From Cellulophaga lytica DSM 7489 (GTDB lineage: Bacteria > Bacteroidota > Bacteroidia > Flavobacteriales > Flavobacteriaceae): a stretch of DNA of 64,000 nt. The stretch lies in the NCBI RefSeq assembly GCF_000190595.1, contig NC_015167.1, positions 1,477,501-1,541,500 on the forward strand, written 5' to 3'. Of the stretch, positions 36,239 to 43,956 are shown piece by piece. Within the stretch, counting starts at the first letter, position 1, and each line of letters starts with the position of its first letter. Made by a program: the position numbers and the translations under genes. The notes under the pieces are model-generated. The model was not told the DNA's origin. It was given only the letters and a program-made list of their open reading frames with translations, and ran no database searches.

Positions 36239-38107
36239 ATGTTTGATAAAGAATACGATGTTATTGTAGTAGGAGGTGGCCACGCAGGCGCGGAAGCAGC
36301 CGCTGCCGCCGCAAATTTAGGTTCTAAAACTTTGTTGGTTACAATGAACCTTCAAACCATAGGGCAAATGTCTTGCAATCCTGCAATGGGAGGAATTGCA
36401 AAGGGACAAATTGTACGTGAAATTGACGCTTTAGGTGGTTATAGTGGTATTATTTCTGATAAATCTGCTATACAATTTAAGATGTTAAACAAGTCAAAAG
36501 GACCGGCAATGTGGAGTCCTAGAACGCAAAACGACCGTATGCGTTTTGCTGAAGAATGGCGTTTGGCATTAGAAAGAACACCCAATTGTGACTTCTATCA
36601 GGAGATGGTTTCTGGCCTAATTATAGAAGGAGATAAGGTATGCGGAGTAACAACTTCCTTAGGTATTGAGATCAGATCTAAGTCTGTTGTACTAACAAAT
36701 GGTACCTTTTTAAATGGTTTAATTCACATAGGTGAACGTCAATTAGGAGGTGGTAGAGCAGGTGAAAAATCAGCAACAGGCATCACAGAACAACTAGTAG
36801 ATTTAGGGTTTGAAAGTGGTAGAATGAAGACCGGAACACCACCTAGAGTGGACGGTAGATCATTAGATTATTCTAAAATGATAGTGCAACCAGGAGATGT
36901 TATTCCAGAGAAATTTAGCTATACAGACACTAAATCTTTAGCGCATCAACGCGATTGTTTTATGACTCATACTAGTACTTTAGTACACGATTTATTGCGC
37001 GAAGGGTTTGATAGATCGCCTATGTTTAACGGTAGAATTAAGAGTTTAGGGCCACGTTATTGCCCTTCTATTGAGGATAAAATTAATAGATTTGCAGACA
37101 AAGATAAGCACCAATTATTTGTAGAACCTGAGGGTTGGGATACGGTAGAAGTGTATGTAAATGGCTTCTCAACTTCGCTACCCGAGGACGTACAATTTAA
37201 AGCTTTACGCTCTGTTGTTGGGTTTGAAAATGTGAAGTTTTTTAGACCTGGTTATGCTATAGAATACGATTATTTTCCGCCTACACAATTAAAGCATACA
37301 CTAGAAACTAAGCTTGTAAATAACCTGTATTTTGCTGGTCAAATTAATGGTACAACAGGGTATGAAGAAGCCGCAAGTCAGGGGCTAATGGCTGGTATAA
37401 ATGCACACCAAAAAGTGAAAGAAAATGAGCCATTAATACTAAATAGAGATGAGGCTTATATAGGTGTTTTAATAGATGATTTAATTACAAAAGGAACAGA
37501 AGAACCATACAGAATGTTTACTTCTAGAGCAGAATATAGAACATTATTAAGACAAGATAATGCCGATATTAGGCTTACTCCATTGGGTCATAAAATTGGT
37601 TTAGCATCAGATTCTAGACTAAAAAGGATGGAAGAAAAGCTTCAAAAATCTGATGCTTTTGTGAACTTTTTCAGAGAAACAAGTGTTGTTCCAGAGGACA
37701 TAAATCCTATTTTAGAGTCTGTAAATTCTACTCCAGTTAAACAATCTCACAAAATGTTTAAGAGCTTTTCTAGGCCAAATGTCACTATGGATCATATGCG
37801 TAAATTAAAGTCTGTTTCAGAATTTATTGAAGCTGAAAATATAGATAGAGAGGTAATGGAGCAGACCGAAATTCAGGTTAAATATGCAGGTTATATTGCC
37901 AAGGAAAAGAACAATGCAGATAAGCTTCAGCGTTTAGAAAATATTAAAATTCCTGAAGGTTTTGACTATCGACAATTAAAGAGTTTGTCTTACGAAGCTC
38001 GTGAAAAATTAGAGGCAATTAGACCAGTGACTATCTCGCAAGCCTCTAGAATTAGTGGGGTTTCGCCAAGTGATATAAGTGTACTACTTGTATTTATGGG
38101 TCGCTAA
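36239..38107 (+). CDS. mnmG: tRNA uridine-5-carboxymethylaminomethyl modification enzyme MnmG (GidA)
   Basis: A 622-residue FAD-dependent enzyme that, with MnmE, adds the carboxymethylaminomethyl group to U34 of several tRNAs. The N-terminal dinucleotide fold is VIVVGGGHAGAEAAAAAANLG (about residues 9-29). Family signatures LGGGRAGEKSATGIT, MKTGTPPRVDG, FAGQINGTTGYEEAASQGL and PYRMFTSRAEYR are all present. The C-terminal helical region ending ISRISGVSPSDISVLLVF-like sequence (ASRISGVSPSDISVLL) is intact. It follows ybeY by 4 nt and ends with a terminator that contains a second parS-like palindrome. In many bacteria gidA lies close to the replication origin. Confidence 0.97.
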   Translation: MFDKEYDVIVVGGGHAGAEAAAAAANLGSKTLLVTMNLQTIGQMSCNPAMGGIAKGQIVREIDALGGYSGIISDKSAIQFKMLNKSKGPAMWSPRTQNDRMRFAEEWRLALERTPNCDFYQEMVSGLIIEGDKVCGVTTSLGIEIRSKSVVLTNGTFLNGLIHIGERQLGGGRAGEKSATGITEQLVDLGFESGRMKTGTPPRVDGRSLDYSKMIVQPGDVIPEKFSYTDTKSLAHQRDCFMTHTSTLVHDLLREGFDRSPMFNGRIKSLGPRYCPSIEDKINRFADKDKHQLFVEPEGWDTVEVYVNGFSTSLPEDVQFKALRSVVGFENVKFFRPGYAIEYDYFPPTQLKHTLETKLVNNLYFAGQINGTTGYEEAASQGLMAGINAHQKVKENEPLILNRDEAYIGVLIDDLITKGTEEPYRMFTSRAEYRTLLRQDNADIRLTPLGHKIGLASDSRLKRMEEKLQKSDAFVNFFRETSVVPEDINPILESVNSTPVKQSHKMFKSFSRPNVTMDHMRKLKSVSEFIEAENIDREVMEQTEIQVKYAGYIAKEKNNADKLQRLENIKIPEGFDYRQLKSLSYEAREKLEAIRPVTISQASRISGVSPSDISVLLVFMGR

Positions 38108-38131
38108 TTTAATTTATTATATAGACGATTT

Positions 38132-38168
38132 ACCCAATTGTTCCACGTGGAACAATTGGGTTTTTTTG
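38132..38168 (+). terminator. Terminator of mnmG containing parS-like site 2
   Basis: A 30-bp perfect palindrome (38132-38161, arms ACCCAATTGTTCCAC and its complement) is followed by a run of T, as in a rho-independent terminator 24 nt past mnmG. Its centre, 38139-38154, is TGTTCCACGTGGAACA, identical to the site in ybeY. Confidence 0.8.
38139..38154. promoter_or_regulatory. parS-like site 2
   Basis: The same 16-bp palindrome as at 36215-36230, 1.9 kb away. Two identical copies flanking mnmG favour a ParB-binding centromere site rather than chance. Confidence 0.75.
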
Positions 38169-39167
38169 TTTTAACAAAGATGTTTTTGTTTGTCTTTTCT
38201 ATGGTTTTTATAACGGTAGGTTAGTGTTGTTTATTGTGTGTTTGTTTTGAGTTAATTTTAATTCTCTTTAAGTTTTTTTAATGCTCTTATTTTAGATTTT
38301 TTCAGTATCTAATTTTACTTTTTTGCTGTGGGTTAATTAGAAAATATTTTATTCTTTTTTAGATCAATTGTAAAATTTAAGTGTTCTGAATTTTTAGTTT
38401 TTCAATTTTCAATTTCAATTTTTTCGAACCTAAATTGTTTTAGAATCCTTACTTCAAATTTCATCTTTTTTATTTTTTCTGATATTGATTTTTATACCTT
38501 CCTTTTTAGAATTGATTTCAGATTTTTGTTTCTATTTTTTTATCAGCAACTTTTATTTTTTGTATTCAGATTTTTTATTTTCTCTTCATATTTATTTTAT
38601 TTTTTTAATTGAATTTTTGTTCAAATTTCACGTATTATTTTTGTGTCGTCTTCTTCATTTTTTTGCATCAATTTTTTCTCTTTTTTAGAATTCAATTTTC
38701 ACTTTTATTTTTAGTTTTTTTAGATTTTAAAACTTCACCCTTTTGTTAGTTTTTTGTTTTTTCTGTTTTCTTTTTTTGTAGTTTTTAAAATGAATCTATT
38801 TTTTAATTTTCATTCTCTTTTATGGTTTTCAATTTTCAATTTCTTTAATGTTTTTTTCTTTTTTAAAATTTACTTGTTTCATTTTGGCTTGTAAATTTTT
38901 TTAGATTTAAATTTTTCAGTTGACTAATTTTTTCTTGCTTTAGTTTTTTTTATCAACCCAAAAAAGTAAATAGGTGAAACTATTTTTTTAAAGAAATTAG
39001 AATAGTGTAGTGTTCAAAATTTAGTTTTATTCCTTCTTTGTTTTTTAAGTTATTTTGGATTTGTATTTTCAAAAAAATATTTTCTTCTAACTTCTAACTT
39101 CTAACTTCTAACTCTTGGTTCAATTTTTGTTTTTGATAAAAGGCATTCAATTCAAAAAATAAAAAAA
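38169..39167 (+). other. 1-kb T-rich region without genes
   Basis: No credible gene on either strand. The plus strand is strongly enriched in T (for example 37 of 60 bases in 38581-38640), giving a marked T-over-A asymmetry. Short words recur, such as TTTTCAATTTTCAATTTC (about 38399 and 38825) and TTTTTAGAATT (about 38502 and 38682), and TTCTAAC is repeated four times in tandem at 39085-39112. The single 67-codon reading frame in it is a low-complexity F/L-rich product of the T runs. No clear DnaA-box cluster was found by eye. Confidence 0.7.
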
Positions 39168-39725
39168 ATGAAAAATGTATTTCTTGTGGTTATTTTAGTT
39201 TTTGTTCAATCTTGTATTCCGTTGCGGGTTGCTCCCAATATTCAAGATTATAAAATTACTAAAGGCAAAACTTTTAAGAGAGGATTAACCAAGCATCACG
39301 TTTTTATTTTTGAAGATCCAAAAGACGAAAGTGAATTTTATAATTATGTAGATGTAAAATATCAATTATATAATATTGATGTTTTTTAAAGCGTTCCTTT
39401 TTTCATAAACGATGTTCCTTATTATTTTTCTTTTTATGAAGTAGAAAAAAAAGACAAGAGTATAGATATACTTTCTCCTACTTTAGGAGTTGTTGCAAAT
39501 AGAGCTATTGGTTCTAGTGACAATCCTTCTGATTTTTTTAATGAAGAGCCTCAGTTACGTGTAGAAGGTAATTATTATATTGCCATAAGCGTTACAGACG
39601 ATGACGGAAAAGATTGCTTGGATAAAAATTCACTTTCACGTCCTTTAGTTTTAAACTATCTTCGTGCTTTAAAGAAAGAATATTTAGCTACGCACAATTA
39701 CAATGAACTTTTATTTAAAAACTAA
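39168..39725 (+). pseudogene. Lipoprotein gene interrupted by an in-frame TAA
   Basis: Codons 1-73 read a lipoprotein start (MKNVFLVVILVFVQSC) and a soluble segment ending YQLYNIDVF, then TAA at 39387-39389. The same frame continues without another stop for 111 codons (SVPFFINDVPYYFSFYEVEK to NYNELLFKN) to TAA at 39723-39725. The codon pattern after the stop is coding-like, so a single nonsense change in a gene of about 185 residues is the simplest reading; no frameshift is needed. The 3' end overlaps the methyltransferase start by 23 nt, which suggests the two were once coupled. Product function is unknown. Alternatives are a sequencing error or restart downstream. Confidence 0.75.
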
Positions 39726-40530
39726 AGACCATTCTGTAACACAAGAAAATTTTACATTAAACTATGATGAGGAATTGGATATGTTGGTTACAGAACCACA
39801 ACCAGAAAATTTAGATGTTTATTATGAGAGTGAAGATTACATTTCTCATACAGACGCAAAAGAAACTGTTGTAGATAAAATGTACCAAGCTGTAAAAAAT
39901 TACAGTTTGCAAAAAAAGATTCAGTTAATTACATATTACACCAAAGGAGAAAAATCTGTTTTGGATGTGGGTGCAGGTACAGGAGATTTTTTAATTACTG
40001 CGCAAAATAATAAATGGACTTGTGCTGGAGTGGAACCAAATGAAGCGGCCAGAAAAAAAGCTACAGAAAAAGGTTTAGATTTATTTAGTAGTTTAGAAAC
40101 ACTACCAGAAAAAAAATACAGCGTAATTACACTTTGGCACGTTTTAGAACATTTGCCAAATTTAGATGAGCAAATAAAAATGCTAAAATCTAAATTAACA
40201 GAAAATGGTACGTTAATAATTGCGGTTCCAAATTTTAAAAGTTACGATGCAAAATATTACAAAGAGTATTGGGCAGCATTTGATGTGCCAAGACATTTAT
40301 GGCATTTTTCTAAAACAGCTATAAAAAAGATTTTTGCAAAGCACAATATGAAACTTATAAAAACCAAGCCAATGTTGTTTGATGCTTTTTATGTTTCATT
40401 ATTATCTGAAAAATACAAAACAGGAAAACAAAATATGTTTACCGCTTTTTACAGAGGTTTGCGTTCTAATTTATCTGCAATGAGAACCAATGAACATTCT
40501 TCTGTAATTTATATCCTTAAAAAGAGCTAA
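39703..40530 (+). CDS. Class I SAM-dependent methyltransferase
   Basis: 275 residues. The S-adenosylmethionine-binding motif I is VLDVGAGTGDF (86-96), followed by an acidic loop (AGVEPNEAA, about 108-116) and the post-motif LWHVLEHLPNLDEQI typical of the Methyltransf_23 group. The N-terminal part (YDEELDMLVTEPQP, YYESEDYISHT) resembles a degenerate zinc-ribbon-less lead region seen in family members that act on sugars or lipids. The substrate cannot be deduced. The gene overlaps the broken lipoprotein gene upstream and ends at a hairpin. Confidence 0.88.
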   Translation: MNFYLKTKDHSVTQENFTLNYDEELDMLVTEPQPENLDVYYESEDYISHTDAKETVVDKMYQAVKNYSLQKKIQLITYYTKGEKSVLDVGAGTGDFLITAQNNKWTCAGVEPNEAARKKATEKGLDLFSSLETLPEKKYSVITLWHVLEHLPNLDEQIKMLKSKLTENGTLIIAVPNFKSYDAKYYKEYWAAFDVPRHLWHFSKTAIKKIFAKHNMKLIKTKPMLFDAFYVSLLSEKYKTGKQNMFTAFYRGLRSNLSAMRTNEHSSVIYILKKS

Positions 40531-40550
40531 AACGCATTTTAATGCGTTTT
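40529..40550 (+). terminator. Hairpin after the methyltransferase gene
   Basis: AAAACGCATT pairs with AATGCGTTTT immediately at the methyltransferase stop. The T tail is short, so strength is uncertain. Confidence 0.6.
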
Positions 40551-40888
40551 AAGAAGGGTTTAGCACCTGTCACAAGTACTAAGTCCTTTTTTTTGTTTTT
40601 ATGCATTAGAAATAACAATAAAAACCATTTTTTAATAGATTTGATTTATTTATTTGATTATACAGCATAAGTTATAACTATAATAGTTTTTAATTATATT
40701 AATTATTTCCCTTAATAGTTTATGCTAATACTCGTGTTTTCTTTTATTTTTTAAAAAAAGTCAGAAATTTAATTTTAACCAATTTTAAAACTAAAGATTG
40801 TTTTTCTTTAAGATTCAAAAACTTTTCTATTTTTGCTCAACTTAAATAACTTTCCGTCGGTTCGGGAGTTTACATTAAAAACCTAGAA
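40551..40888 (+). other. AT-rich leader region of the OmpH gene
   Basis: A gap of about 340 bp without genes. Its end holds a possible promoter for the OmpH gene: TATTTTTG at 40828-40835 fits the -7 consensus TAnnTTTG, with only a weak TTTA at 40807-40810 for the -33 element. The leader then contains a GC-richer stretch (CCGTCGGTTCGGGAG) just before the ATG. Confidence 0.45.
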
Positions 40889-41395
40889 ATGAAAAAAATA
40901 ATTTTTGCACTTGCATTCATCGGTTTAGTAGGATGCCAACAAAGTAAAATGGGTTACGTAGATAACGTAAAACTTATGAACGACTACCAAGAGAAAGTAG
41001 ACTTAGAAGCTAAGTTTAAAACTAAGATAGAAGCTTTTGGTAAAAAGAGAGATAGCGTACAACAAGCTTTTCAAATGGAAGCACAAGCTTTTCAGGCTAA
41101 GGCACAAAAAATGGCTCAGGCTAAAGCTCAAGAAGAGTACGGTATGCTACAGCAAAAAAGCCAATTTATTGGTCAGCAATTGCAGCAAGAAGAAAAACAA
41201 CTACAAGTTAGCAGTCAAACAGAAATGGATAGTTTAGTTTCTAAAGTTAAAAAAGAAATTAAAGCTTACGGTAAAACAAACGGTTTCTCATACATCTTTG
41301 GTGGTGGAGACGGTGGTAGCGTTTTATACGGTACAGAAGCAGATGACCTTACAGATGAGATTACTAAAATCTTAAACGATAACTACAAGAAGTAA
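40889..41395 (+). CDS. OmpH/Skp-like lipoprotein
   Basis: 168 residues. A lipoprotein signal ends at the lipobox LVGC (residues 14-17 of MKKIIFALAFIGLVGC). The mature protein has the OmpH/Skp layout: a short strand MGYVDNVKLMNDYQEK, a long Q/A/K-rich helical hairpin (FQMEAQAFQAKAQKMAQAK to QQLQQEEKQL) and a C-terminal strand region (FSYIFGGGDGGSVLYG). Skp-type proteins are trimeric periplasmic chaperones that hold unfolded outer-membrane proteins with their coiled-coil arms. Here the lipid anchor would tether it to a membrane. Monocistronic, with its own terminator. Confidence 0.88.
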   Translation: MKKIIFALAFIGLVGCQQSKMGYVDNVKLMNDYQEKVDLEAKFKTKIEAFGKKRDSVQQAFQMEAQAFQAKAQKMAQAKAQEEYGMLQQKSQFIGQQLQQEEKQLQVSSQTEMDSLVSKVKKEIKAYGKTNGFSYIFGGGDGGSVLYGTEADDLTDEITKILNDNYKK

Positions 41396-41414
41396 TCTTG
41401 TTGTTTACATATAC

Positions 41415-41446
41415 AAAAAGCCTCAGCATAATGCTGAGGCTTTTTT
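41415..41446 (+). terminator. Terminator of the OmpH gene
   Basis: AAAAAGCCTCAGCAT pairs with ATGCTGAGGCTTTTTT, 19 nt after the stop; a textbook intrinsic terminator. Confidence 0.9.
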
Positions 41447-41581
41447 GTTTTAAGGCTTTTATAATTAGTAGTACACCTGCATTAAATAAATTGTATATAA
41501 AAAGAATAAAACGCTCTTAAATGACTTTAAAATCAAAAATAGAGGTATTAGAACACTGTAAATACCAAGTATTTTTGGCGT

Positions 41582-41599
41582 ATTACGTATTTCCGTAAT
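41582..41599. promoter_or_regulatory. Inverted repeat, possible operator upstream of 41677
   Basis: ATTACG-TATTTC-CGTAAT has two perfect 6-bp arms separated by 6 bp. It ends 19 nt before a -7 box TATATTTG (41619-41626), so it occupies the place of the missing -33 element. Confidence 0.5.
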
Positions 41600-41618
41600 T
41601 TTTTAGTGCGATAAGTTA

Positions 41619-41626
41619 TATATTTG
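41619..41626 (+). promoter_or_regulatory. -7 box for the 41677 gene
   Basis: TATATTTG fits TAnnTTTG and is 50 nt before the ATG. No TTTG is seen at the normal -33 spacing. Confidence 0.45.
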
Positions 41627-41676
41627 AGAGGTAATCTTCTCTTCTAATTTTTAATAATAAATTTAAAGCTGACTTT

Positions 41677-42099
41677 ATGAAAATCAGATACACTAAAAAA
41701 AAGGTACGTACCAATATTCTATTCTCATTCTTGTTTGTTGTTTATGCATTATACAAGTCGGTATATCTTACTATTAAAAGTGAATCTATAAAGTGGATTG
41801 GCTTTATTTTACTGGTTATTGCTATTAATTGGTTTCTAAAAAGTATATTAAAATCTACCAATTATTGTATGGTTTTAGAAAACGGAATACTAAAGGAAGC
41901 AACAGTTTTTGGTAAGAAAATTGCATTAAAAGATATTACCTACATTAGAAAAACTAAAGAGCAATATATTTTAAAAACAGCTGATAAAGAGTTGGTTGTA
42001 CATATAAAACAAGTAGAGGAGGAATCGCTTAAAAATTTAGATAACGTATTGGCAAACTTAGACTTACCTGCAGAAAAAAACCCTTTTGCTGTTAGTTGA
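41677..42099 (+). CDS. Hypothetical membrane protein with a PH-like tail
   Basis: 140 residues, not recognised as a named family. Two membrane spans lie at about 13-32 (ILFSFLFVVYALYKSVYLTI) and 39-58 (WIGFILLVIAINWFLKSIL). The C-terminal half is soluble and beta-rich (NYCMVLENGILKEATVFGKK, ITYIRKTKEQYILKTADKEL) and ends with an amphipathic helix. That pattern resembles small bacterial membrane proteins with a pleckstrin-homology-like domain, but this is an impression. A promoter and an inverted repeat lie upstream. The next gene follows after 30 nt on the same strand. Confidence 0.7.
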   Translation: MKIRYTKKKVRTNILFSFLFVVYALYKSVYLTIKSESIKWIGFILLVIAINWFLKSILKSTNYCMVLENGILKEATVFGKKIALKDITYIRKTKEQYILKTADKELVVHIKQVEEESLKNLDNVLANLDLPAEKNPFAVS

Positions 42100-42129
42100 T
42101 CATTTTATTTTAGATAAATTTAATGCTGT

Positions 42130-42438
42130 ATGAAGAGAATTAGTTTTAAAAAATGGGCATTTCATTTCTCTGTCTGGGTGATTATCATAAATATAATTAC
42201 CTTTTATAATGAAATAAGTTACAGCAGTGTATTTAACACCTATAGTTTAGACCGACTTTTGTATTTAGGTATTTTATCAACTTTAATGTTACTGCTTGCT
42301 ATTATTTTTCTTGTGATAAGTGCTATAAAAAAGGAGAAGCGTAATTACCAGTTCTGGACAGCACTTAGCTGTGTGTTTGTTTTTGGAGTATTGCCTATTT
42401 TAGTACTTATGTTTGGGTATTATTTTGTTAAATACTAA
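42130..42438 (+). CDS. Small hypothetical membrane protein
   Basis: 102 residues with three predicted membrane spans at about 9-25 (WAFHFSVWVIIINIITF), 44-66 (LLYLGILSTLMLLLAIIFLVI) and 77-99 (FWTALSCVFVFGVLPILVLM). Short positively charged loops (KKEKRNYQ) separate the last two. No family recognised and no catalytic motif seen. It follows the 41677 gene by 30 nt and is probably cotranscribed. It is convergent with the histidine kinase at 42472, with a 33-nt gap. Confidence 0.65.
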   Translation: MKRISFKKWAFHFSVWVIIINIITFYNEISYSSVFNTYSLDRLLYLGILSTLMLLLAIIFLVISAIKKEKRNYQFWTALSCVFVFGVLPILVLMFGYYFVKY

Positions 42439-42471
42439 TTGGTATTTTTATTACAATAAGCATCTTAAATT

Positions 42472-43845
42472 TTATACTTGTGCATTTATAGTAAACTTAA
42501 ATGTGGCTCCGTTTTCTTGGTTATTTTCTAAACTCATTTTTCCACCTAGCATTTCTGTATACGCCTTGGCAATTGCTAAACCAATACCTGCACCGTGTAA
42601 GGCATTTTTTTGGTCTGTATCTACCTGGTAAAAAGCTTTAAAAATTGCTGCAATTTTATCTTTTGGCACACCTATGCCAGTATCTTTTATAGAGAACTCT
42701 ATAGTATTAAAGTTTTTATAATAACATTTTAAAGTTATAGTCCCTTGCTCTGTATACTTAATGGCATTGTTTATTAGGTGTTTAAGCACTGTGGTTAGCT
42801 TTTCTTTATCTGTATGCACCAATGCCTCATTACTGCTAATTAAGTTGTTATTAATAATTTGTATGCCTTTTTCTTTTGCCATAGTCGTTACGCTATTAAA
42901 AGTGTTATTTATAACAGAGTTAATGTTAAATGTAGAGTTGTTTAAGGTCATTAAACCACTCTCTACTTTAGATATGTTTACAATGTCTTCAATAATACCT
43001 AAAAGCTTATTTCCGTTTTCTTCTATTAACTGTAAATATTCTTGAGATTCTTTGTTGTTTTTGTGCAACTCTTTTAAAAAGTCTGCGCTACCTAAAATAC
43101 CATACATTGGAGTACCAATTTCGTGGCTAATATTGGCTAAAAAAGCCGATTTTAATTTATCTGAGCTTTCTGCTTTTTGTCTTGCAAGCACGGCCTTATT
43201 GTGCTTTATTACAAGCTCCTTTTGTAATTTACTTTCTTTTACTAATGCATTATGTAACTGCTTAATTAAAAACGAAATAGAAAATACTAGTATAAAATTA
43301 AACAGTACATTGTTTACTGTTACAACTGCAAGTACATCAAAATCGTAATCATCATAAAAAGGAAAATAAAATAAGTTAAAATAATAACCAGCTAATAGTA
43401 TTAAATACAGCACAACTGTTACTATTACCCAGTTTAAGCCTTCTTTTCTTCCTTTATATAGTGTTATTAGTGATGTTGTTGTGTATAAAAGTATGCTACC
43501 GTTTCCTTTAAAACCTAAATGAAGTAAAAGTCCAAAAGAGAGAATAAATAAGGTGTATGAGAAAATTGTTTTTTTAGTGTTAAAACCAATTTTATTGATA
43601 AAAACAATGGCAACTAAAGCTAAAATTGCAAGGGTATCTATGTACAGAACAAAAAGTTCACCCCTGGTTATTGCAACATATCCACTAGGAAAATAAGCAA
43701 TACCACCTATAAAAAAAGTAAGTAACAGTATGGATATAAATAGCTTATCTCTAAAATATTCTAAGCCTTTTTTATTGTTTACTGCTTTAAAATTACTGTA
43801 TTTTACAAACCAATTTGTGTAAGATTTCCACCATTTATGCACCAT
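42472..43845 (-). CDS. Membrane-bound sensor histidine kinase (paralogue A)
   Basis: 457 residues. The first 200 or so contain about six membrane spans without a recognised periplasmic sensor domain, then a short coiled linker (KLQKELVIKHNKAVLARQK). The dimerisation/phosphoacceptor helix is FLANISHEIGTPMYGILG, where the usual R of HEIRTPM is G. The ATP-binding domain has the N box (HLINNAIKYT), G1 DTGIGVPKD and G2 GAGIGLAIAKAY. No receiver or output domain is attached and no response regulator gene is adjacent. It is very similar to the kinase 111 nt upstream on the same strand, so the pair arose by tandem duplication. The signal is unknown. Confidence 0.9.
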   Translation of the reverse strand: MVHKWWKSYTNWFVKYSNFKAVNNKKGLEYFRDKLFISILLLTFFIGGIAYFPSGYVAITRGELFVLYIDTLAILALVAIVFINKIGFNTKKTIFSYTLFILSFGLLLHLGFKGNGSILLYTTTSLITLYKGRKEGLNWVIVTVVLYLILLAGYYFNLFYFPFYDDYDFDVLAVVTVNNVLFNFILVFSISFLIKQLHNALVKESKLQKELVIKHNKAVLARQKAESSDKLKSAFLANISHEIGTPMYGILGSADFLKELHKNNKESQEYLQLIEENGNKLLGIIEDIVNISKVESGLMTLNNSTFNINSVINNTFNSVTTMAKEKGIQIINNNLISSNEALVHTDKEKLTTVLKHLINNAIKYTEQGTITLKCYYKNFNTIEFSIKDTGIGVPKDKIAAIFKAFYQVDTDQKNALHGAGIGLAIAKAYTEMLGGKMSLENNQENGATFKFTINAQV

Positions 43846-43956
43846 TTTTTAGGCAGTTTATACTATTTATTTTATAAGTGTAACTTATTAAAAGTAAGAA
43901 TTTTATTAGTATTCTGCTGTGGTCAATGGTGTTATTCGTTAAACAGTAAATTTTAG

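Noticed and set aside
38485-38688. 67-codon frame in the T-rich block
   Set aside because: An F/L-rich low-complexity product that follows from the T runs.
38169-39167. oriC with a DnaA-box cluster
   Set aside because: No box matching TTATNCACA was found by eye; only the skew and the parS pair support an origin, so it is kept as a finding and not a feature.
39381-39395. Frameshift in the broken lipoprotein gene
   Set aside because: The downstream coding sequence is in the same frame as the upstream part; a single stop codon explains it.
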